This document shows, one piece after another, positions 31,389 through 34,891 of a stretch of 34,891 nucleotides of DNA; position 1 is the first letter of the stretch, and each line of letters starts with the position of its first letter. The DNA comes from a virus. The stretch covers positions 1 through 34,891 of IMG/VR virus record IMGVR_UViG_3300021960_000260. One strand, given 5' to 3'. The notes under the pieces were generated by a model that saw only the letters and a list, made by a program, of their open reading frames with translations, was not told where the DNA came from and did no database searches. A program made the translations under genes and the position numbers.

Positions 31389-31434
31389 CAAGTGGCGGGA
31401 GCAACAGCGGGAGCCACTTGACAAGAAGTCTTGT
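31389..31434. other. Pair of adjacent hairpins with internal repeats
   Basis: First stem CAAGTGGC/GCCACTTG (31389-31396 with 31413-31420), perfect 8 bp, with a 16-base loop region holding most of the two GCGGGAGC copies (31395-31402, 31407-31414). Second stem ACAAG/CTTGT (31421-31425 with 31430-31434). No T run follows on either strand. Could be an RNA element or mRNA 3' end structure for the lysin. Confidence 0.7.
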
Positions 31435-31466
31435 AAAGATACTCCGTGTTACAGGCTAGCTATGTC

Positions 31467-31853
31467 TTAGATGGTCTTGTAGTTCCATCTAGCCCTTTCT
31501 TCTCTGATATCGTAATGTGTGAATGTATTGTAGCGGCCAAGGCCGCCTTCTTTCAATATACCTGTAGCTATAAGAAAGTCTATAGCGTCAGCTACATCGT
31601 CAGGGCTTACGCCCTTGACAACTATATCGGCTGCTTTTCCTAGCAAGTGCTGGCTGTTCTTACTGCCGCCAACTGCCTCGTTATGCTCTAAACTTCTGTA
31701 TGCACTATTGATTGTTATAGGAGCGTTGAAGTGTGCTCTTATTATTTCTAGCTGAACTGCTAGCTCTGCTATGTTTAGCTGAACGTCTGTTGGCATCTCT
31801 GATCCATCATCACAGTCAAACTCCTCTCTGCTAAAGTTCTCTGTAAGCTTCAT
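31467..31853 (-). CDS. Endolysin, M15 peptidase
   Basis: 128 residues. Peptidase M15 (M15_3-like) motifs: INSAYRS, then SQHLLGKAADI (H69, D76) and FTHYDIR (H113), the expected Zn-binding His, Asp and His. Cleaves peptide bonds in peptidoglycan during lysis. No signal peptide, so export depends on a holin. It follows the holin-like gene and the paired repeats at 31858-31889. Confidence 0.88.
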   Translation of the reverse strand: MKLTENFSREEFDCDDGSEMPTDVQLNIAELAVQLEIIRAHFNAPITINSAYRSLEHNEAVGGSKNSQHLLGKAADIVVKGVSPDDVADAIDFLIATGILKEGGLGRYNTFTHYDIREERARWNYKTI

Positions 31854-31857
31854 AACG

Positions 31858-31889
31858 TACTATGTTAAAGAGGCTACTATGTTAAAGAG
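31858..31889. repeat. Third pair of the 16-bp direct repeat
   Basis: TACTATGTTAAAGAGG at 31858-31873 and TACTATGTTAAAGAG at 31875-31889: same 17-bp period as the pairs at 21292-21370. Fills the gap between the holin-like stop (31890) and the lysin ATG (31853). Confidence 0.92.
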
Positions 31890-32333
31890 TTACTTGTTGT
31901 CTTTCATAGACGTACCGAAGTAGTACCCGTAAATACTGAGGGCTACGCCCTCTACTATACCTATTAAGTGATAGAACAGCTCTTTGTTCTCAGCAGGAAT
32001 CTCTAGTGCTAATATTGCCCAGATAATTACTGCAAATGCGCCTAAGCCTACTATCCCTGTTAAAGTAAATAGCCAGTCTACTTTGCCTACCTTAGCAACA
32101 TTGACCTCTCTGTTTCTAGCAGAGTCTCTGTCTGATACTTCTGCTTTGTAAGCCTCTACGAGCTGATTGTGGAGCATTTCTTTCTCCGCTGGGCCAATAC
32201 TAGGGTCTGCGTCTATAAGTGTCTTTAAAGCGCCTATAGGGCCGTCTGTTAAAGCAGCTTCTGCTAGGTCTGGCAGTTTACGCATTAAGAACTTACCGAC
32301 AGCGGTGTCCTTAAACTTCTTCTTATCTTTCAT
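31890..32333 (-). CDS. Holin-like membrane protein
   Basis: 147 residues. The N-terminal half is soluble and helical (MKDKKKFKDTAVGKFLMRKL, later DRDSARNREVNVAK), followed by two TM segments (WLFTLTGIVGLGAFAVII and FYHLIGIVEGVALSIYGYYF) and a short C-tail GTSMKDNK. This layout, with YYFG near the end, is common in proteins annotated as holins in Bacteroidota phages. Adjacent to the lysin gene. Role inferred. Confidence 0.65.
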   Translation of the reverse strand: MKDKKKFKDTAVGKFLMRKLPDLAEAALTDGPIGALKTLIDADPSIGPAEKEMLHNQLVEAYKAEVSDRDSARNREVNVAKVGKVDWLFTLTGIVGLGAFAVIIWAILALEIPAENKELFYHLIGIVEGVALSIYGYYFGTSMKDNK

Positions 32334-32604
32334 CTACTAGCTCTCTTAAACGTTGTATATCTTTACGCACTCTTTCCCGTTCTAGCTTAAAATCAATCAC
32401 CTCAGACTCCAAGACTCTAATGTCTGGAAATATATAAGTGTTTTGATTGTATCTTAAACTTCTTAGTTCGTCTTCGTTTGCAGTTACCCTAGCATCCATT
32501 CCTAAATACAAATAAACAGCACTACCTACCAATATGACTATCTGAATAAGCCATTTGATATTGATAGATAAAAAACTGTCATCATTTAGCTTTGGCGCAG
32601 TCAT
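32323..32604 (-). CDS. Putative inner-membrane spanin-like protein
   Basis: 93 residues. N-terminal TM segment (~14-33, IKWLIQIVILVGSAVYLYL), then a coiled coil (RVLESEVIDFKLERERVRKD) like i-spanins, which link inner and outer membranes at lysis. The partner o-spanin is not seen. Overlaps the holin-like gene by 11 bases. Confidence 0.5.
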   Translation of the reverse strand: MTAPKLNDDSFLSINIKWLIQIVILVGSAVYLYLGMDARVTANEDELRSLRYNQNTYIFPDIRVLESEVIDFKLERERVRKDIQRLRELVDER

Positions 32605-32829
32605 TTATAGCTTGCCCTTAACCCACTCAATCTTTTTAACTACCCAAGCCTTTACAATAGGATATTTAGCTTTAACCTCATCTCTTATGTAGTAGTAAGC
32701 CTCTTTACCCAGTAGACCAAAGAAACCACCTAGTAGACCTAGAATGATAGCGTTAAGAAATCCTGCTGCTGTGATAGCAGATGCTGCTGTTAAAATGTAC
32801 CCTGCCAAGAATGATATTTTATTGTCCAT
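32605..32829 (-). CDS. Small membrane protein, 74 aa
   Basis: Hydrophobic, Gly/Ala-rich segments (FLAGYILTAASAITAAGFLN, then AIILGLLGGFFGLLG) followed by a basic amphipathic end. Could be a second holin or antiholin. Directly follows (no gap) the spanin-like gene in the same lysis block. Confidence 0.55.
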   Translation of the reverse strand: MDNKISFLAGYILTAASAITAAGFLNAIILGLLGGFFGLLGKEAYYYIRDEVKAKYPIVKAWVVKKIEWVKGKL

Positions 32830-33052
32830 CTTCTATTTGTATGTATGATCCGTCTGTTAAATCGATGTTGATTTTACCGTACTTATCTTCTAACAGCGTC
32901 TTAGTTTTGCCTTGCTCTTCTAAGATGTTGTCTAATAAGTGAAGTAGTTGGTGTTTTCTTGCTTCAAGAATACCTACTTCGTTTGTAATTTGAACTTTCT
33001 TCGACTCTTGGTCTTTGAGTTGCTCTAACTCTTGTTCAGTAATTTTACTCAT
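32819..33052 (-). CDS. Coiled-coil protein, 77 aa
   Basis: Begins MSKITEQELEQLKDQESKKV; the first ~50 residues are one charged coiled coil, then a short strand-rich end (YGKINIDLTDGSYIQIEDGQ). Similar short proteins are frequent in marine phages. Overlaps the next gene by 11 bases. Function unknown. Confidence 0.65.
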   Translation of the reverse strand: MSKITEQELEQLKDQESKKVQITNEVGILEARKHQLLHLLDNILEEQGKTKTLLEDKYGKINIDLTDGSYIQIEDGQ

Positions 33053-33074
33053 AATAAAGGATTTAAATTCTCTA

Positions 33075-33383
33075 CTAAGATAGTAAATTTAGGCTAATGT
33101 GTGTTGGATTGGCGATAGCATCAAGCTGCGCATCTAATCCTTCTTGCATAACCTCTACGTCCAACTTAGACTCTAACCAAGAGATAACAATATCTTCTGT
33201 TAAATCCTCTGAAGGGATAAAAGAATCTGCTTCAGGTGCTTCTAACCCTACTGAACCGTAAACATCAGCAGAGTATTCTCCGTCTGTTGCTTGGTATATC
33301 CAATGAATCGTATCAATTACGTTTGATAGTTCACCGTCTTGAATCTTAGCGTTAAGGTCGCTAATTACCCATTTGTATTCCAT
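33075..33383 (-). CDS. Conserved marine-phage protein, 102 aa (DUF7936-like)
   Basis: Begins MEYKWVISDLNAKIQDGELS; mixed α/β, ~acidic. I associate this pattern (VIDTIHWIYQATDGEYSADV) with a family of unknown function common in marine phages, placed near structural genes. No catalytic motif. Confidence 0.6.
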   Translation of the reverse strand: MEYKWVISDLNAKIQDGELSNVIDTIHWIYQATDGEYSADVYGSVGLEAPEADSFIPSEDLTEDIVISWLESKLDVEVMQEGLDAQLDAIANPTHISLNLLS

Positions 33384-33385
33384 AA

Positions 33386-33640
33386 TTATACTGTTTCAGG
33401 TTGTGCAATAGATGATTGATATGCTGCGATTAGGTCTTCAGACCATATTGCGTCAGCAATACCTCTTACGTTATGCTCGTCTGCTGCATCAAAGTCACCG
33501 CAGTTTACTACGGTTCTCCAATAGCTTTGAGAAATAACTGAACCATCTTCTACGATTTGGTCAGCGTAACGAATCTGAATAGACTTAAACTGTCCAACGA
33601 TTTCGATTTTGTCTTGTACTTTTTGTTTTGATAGTGCCAT
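33386..33640 (-). CDS. Hypothetical protein, 84 aa
   Basis: Begins MALSKQKVQDKIEIVGQFKS; strand-rich first half (IQIRYADQIVEDGSVISQSY), then helices, ending PETV. Follows the tail-fibre gene by 12 bases. Often found together with the 102-aa gene in marine phages (from my own recollection). Function unknown. Confidence 0.6.
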   Translation of the reverse strand: MALSKQKVQDKIEIVGQFKSIQIRYADQIVEDGSVISQSYWRTVVNCGDFDAADEHNVRGIADAIWSEDLIAAYQSSIAQPETV

Positions 33641-33652
33641 TTTTATTTATGT

Positions 33653-34891
33653 TTAAACGTAATAAGTTCCTGTTATTGACAATCCTGTTGTTCCTGATAG
33701 TATAAAGTTAGTTGTGTCTGCAGGATACCAACCTGTATTATCTTTTGAATATAAAATTCCAATACTTGTATTTGTTGAAAAATAAGCGTACATATTATAT
33801 GAAGTTTCATCAAAATTTATTGCTGAGGTTTGAATAATATATCTATTTACAATTCCACCCGTTCTTGCAAAAGGAAGTCCTGTAATTATAATACCTCCCG
33901 AACCCGCACTTGAAACCGCAGAAGTATCTAATTGAAACATAAAATGCACCATACGACCTATTTTAACATAGTGACCTAATTGATTCAAATAAGTACCACT
34001 AAAACCTGAAGTAGAATAAACAGGAGTAAAAGTCCCTTCTTCGTAATCATCTAACGCATTAGCAGCAGCAGTATCACCATTGAAGGTTAATCCGCCTCCC
34101 GCAAGGAAACGACCTTTTTCTTGGTAATTGGCAGCGAATATTAAATCGTTACCTACTGCACCAACAGATACATAAGAAAAGATACCACCATCTAAAGTAG
34201 TTGTATCGTCTGCAAAGCCAACATAAGCACCCGCATCAGTAGAGCGGAAAACAGCTACTTGATTTGTAGTACCAGCATTAACGTCAAGTTTAGCAAGAGA
34301 TGAAGTTCTTCCTATCCCTACGTTACCTGAAGAGTTAATGACCATTCGAGTAGCAGAATTCGTTTCATCTCTAAAAATGTAAACATCATCATCTACTCCC
34401 GTTGAGAATTTGAATGGTGAACCGCCCGCAGTTGAATTATATACAATTCCTGCATAAGTACCTTCTATTTGCAAAAATCTACTCCAAGTTGCAGAAGAAG
34501 GACTCGAAGTGCCTATCCCTACGTTACCTGAAGAGTCAATGCGCATTCTTTCTGCGCCATTAGTGTAAAAAGTTGTATATCCACCATATCCACTAAATCC
34601 CGCTGTAAGTTGTAATTCTCCTGATGATGGATTAGAAATTAATTTCCCTGTTACAACATTTCCCGAAGCTATTTCATATCCTCTATCTGTGGTTACTGAT
34701 GCTCCCGATAAGGATACTCTTGTATTTCCGCCAAATACTTGTAGTTTAGCAGCAGGACTACTCGTACCTATCCCTACGTTACCATTATATCTTTGTAAGA
34801 CTAAAGGAATATCTCCAACACCCCTATTTGAGGCTTGTAAAAATGCTAAACTATTAGCTTCATCAACACCAAAATTTAATTGATTACCTGT
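33653..34891 (-). CDS. Tail fibre, C-terminal part (runs off right edge)
   Basis: Open frame from the window edge to the stop at 33653, 412 residues, without an upstream start in the window. Contains GNVGIGTSSP-type repeats near 34766, 34515 and 34316 and a C-terminal β domain from LDDYEEGTFTPVYSTSGFSG to GTTGLSITGTYYV, typical of fibre ends. It lacks the S74 peptidase chaperone domain. Its first ~42 codons are identical to the end of the left-edge fibre (15-140), in the same frame. So the two fragments are probably one gene. Confidence 0.85.
   Translation of the reverse strand, partial: TGNQLNFGVDEANSLAFLQASNRGVGDIPLVLQRYNGNVGIGTSSPAAKLQVFGGNTRVSLSGASVTTDRGYEIASGNVVTGKLISNPSSGELQLTAGFSGYGGYTTFYTNGAERMRIDSSGNVGIGTSSPSSATWSRFLQIEGTYAGIVYNSTAGGSPFKFSTGVDDDVYIFRDETNSATRMVINSSGNVGIGRTSSLAKLDVNAGTTNQVAVFRSTDAGAYVGFADDTTTLDGGIFSYVSVGAVGNDLIFAANYQEKGRFLAGGGLTFNGDTAAANALDDYEEGTFTPVYSTSGFSGTYLNQLGHYVKIGRMVHFMFQLDTSAVSSAGSGGIIITGLPFARTGGIVNRYIIQTSAINFDETSYNMYAYFSTNTSIGILYSKDNTGWYPADTTNFILSGTTGLSITGTYYV
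34766..34891. repeat. Identical 126-bp repeat, right copy
   Basis: Matches 15-140 base for base, ending exactly at the window edge. Consistent with a circular or circularly permuted genome or an assembly break in a repeated fibre segment. Confidence 0.95.

Larger units (their letters stand above)
31189..31466. other. Intergenic control region
   Basis: 278 bases with no gene. Holds a minus-strand promoter-like element, a plus-strand promoter-like element facing away from it and two adjacent hairpins (separate entries). Otherwise AT-rich. Confidence 0.6.

Noticed and set aside
31389-31434. tRNA gene
   Set aside because: Two stems only, no acceptor/anticodon/T-arm set or GTTCRA motif.
31446-31643. 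Plus-strand 65-aa frame
   Set aside because: Antisense shadow of the lysin gene with no protein-like composition.
33653-34891. S74-type intramolecular chaperone at fibre end
   Set aside because: No Ser-Lys autoprotease motif; the end is a β knob.

Overview
The window is a near-complete genome of a small tailed phage with a long non-contractile tail (siphovirus type). Every convincing gene is on the minus strand, so transcription runs from high to low coordinates. The host is most likely a Bacteroidota bacterium, probably a marine flavobacterium. This is inferred from A-rich leaders without Shine-Dalgarno sequences, from promoters that fit the Bacteroidota -33 TTG / -7 TAnnTTTG pattern, and from several small proteins I recognise from phages of that phylum. 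There is no integrase, repressor or tRNA that I can see, so a lytic lifestyle is the simplest reading.

Layout in transcription order. (1) Early/replication block, about 30.7 to 23.1 kb: ERF annealing protein, SSB-like protein, RecA-fold ATPase, RusA resolvase, sigma-like factor, Cys-rich protein, PD-(D/E)XK-like nuclease, a dATP/dGTP-diphosphohydrolase-like domain, a ParB-like protein, a RecE-type exonuclease and a protein with a DnaA domain IV fold. (2) Packaging: small and large terminase (23.1-21.5 kb). (3) A repeat-rich region, 21.2-21.4 kb, with paired 16-bp direct repeats beside an alternating purine-pyrimidine GC tract, which is a candidate origin or packaging site. (4) A higher-GC accessory operon (21.1-19.3 kb) with a Gp88-family protein, ended by a terminator and followed by about 800 bp of structured non-coding DNA. 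(5) Tail block (18.5-9.4 kb): an assembly chaperone with a -1 frameshift extension, terminator/neck proteins, two tail-tip proteins and the tape measure. (6) Head block (9.3-2.6 kb): prohead protease, small proteins, scaffold, major capsid protein, a tube-like protein, portal and connector. (7) A tail fibre that starts at 2504, runs off the left edge and reappears at the right edge (34891-33653) in the same frame. (8) Small structural proteins and the lysis cassette (33.6-31.5 kb), then a degenerate M15-peptidase homologue and a strong terminator.

Bases 15-140 and 34766-34891 are identical (126 bp). The molecule is therefore either circular or circularly permuted (about 34.77 kb) or broken at a repeat inside the fibre gene. 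Main points for a second look: the frameshift in the tail chaperone, the paired 17-bp-period repeats at two loci, the back-to-back promoters next to hairpins at 31.3-31.4 kb, and the unusual tail-before-head, portal-last gene order.
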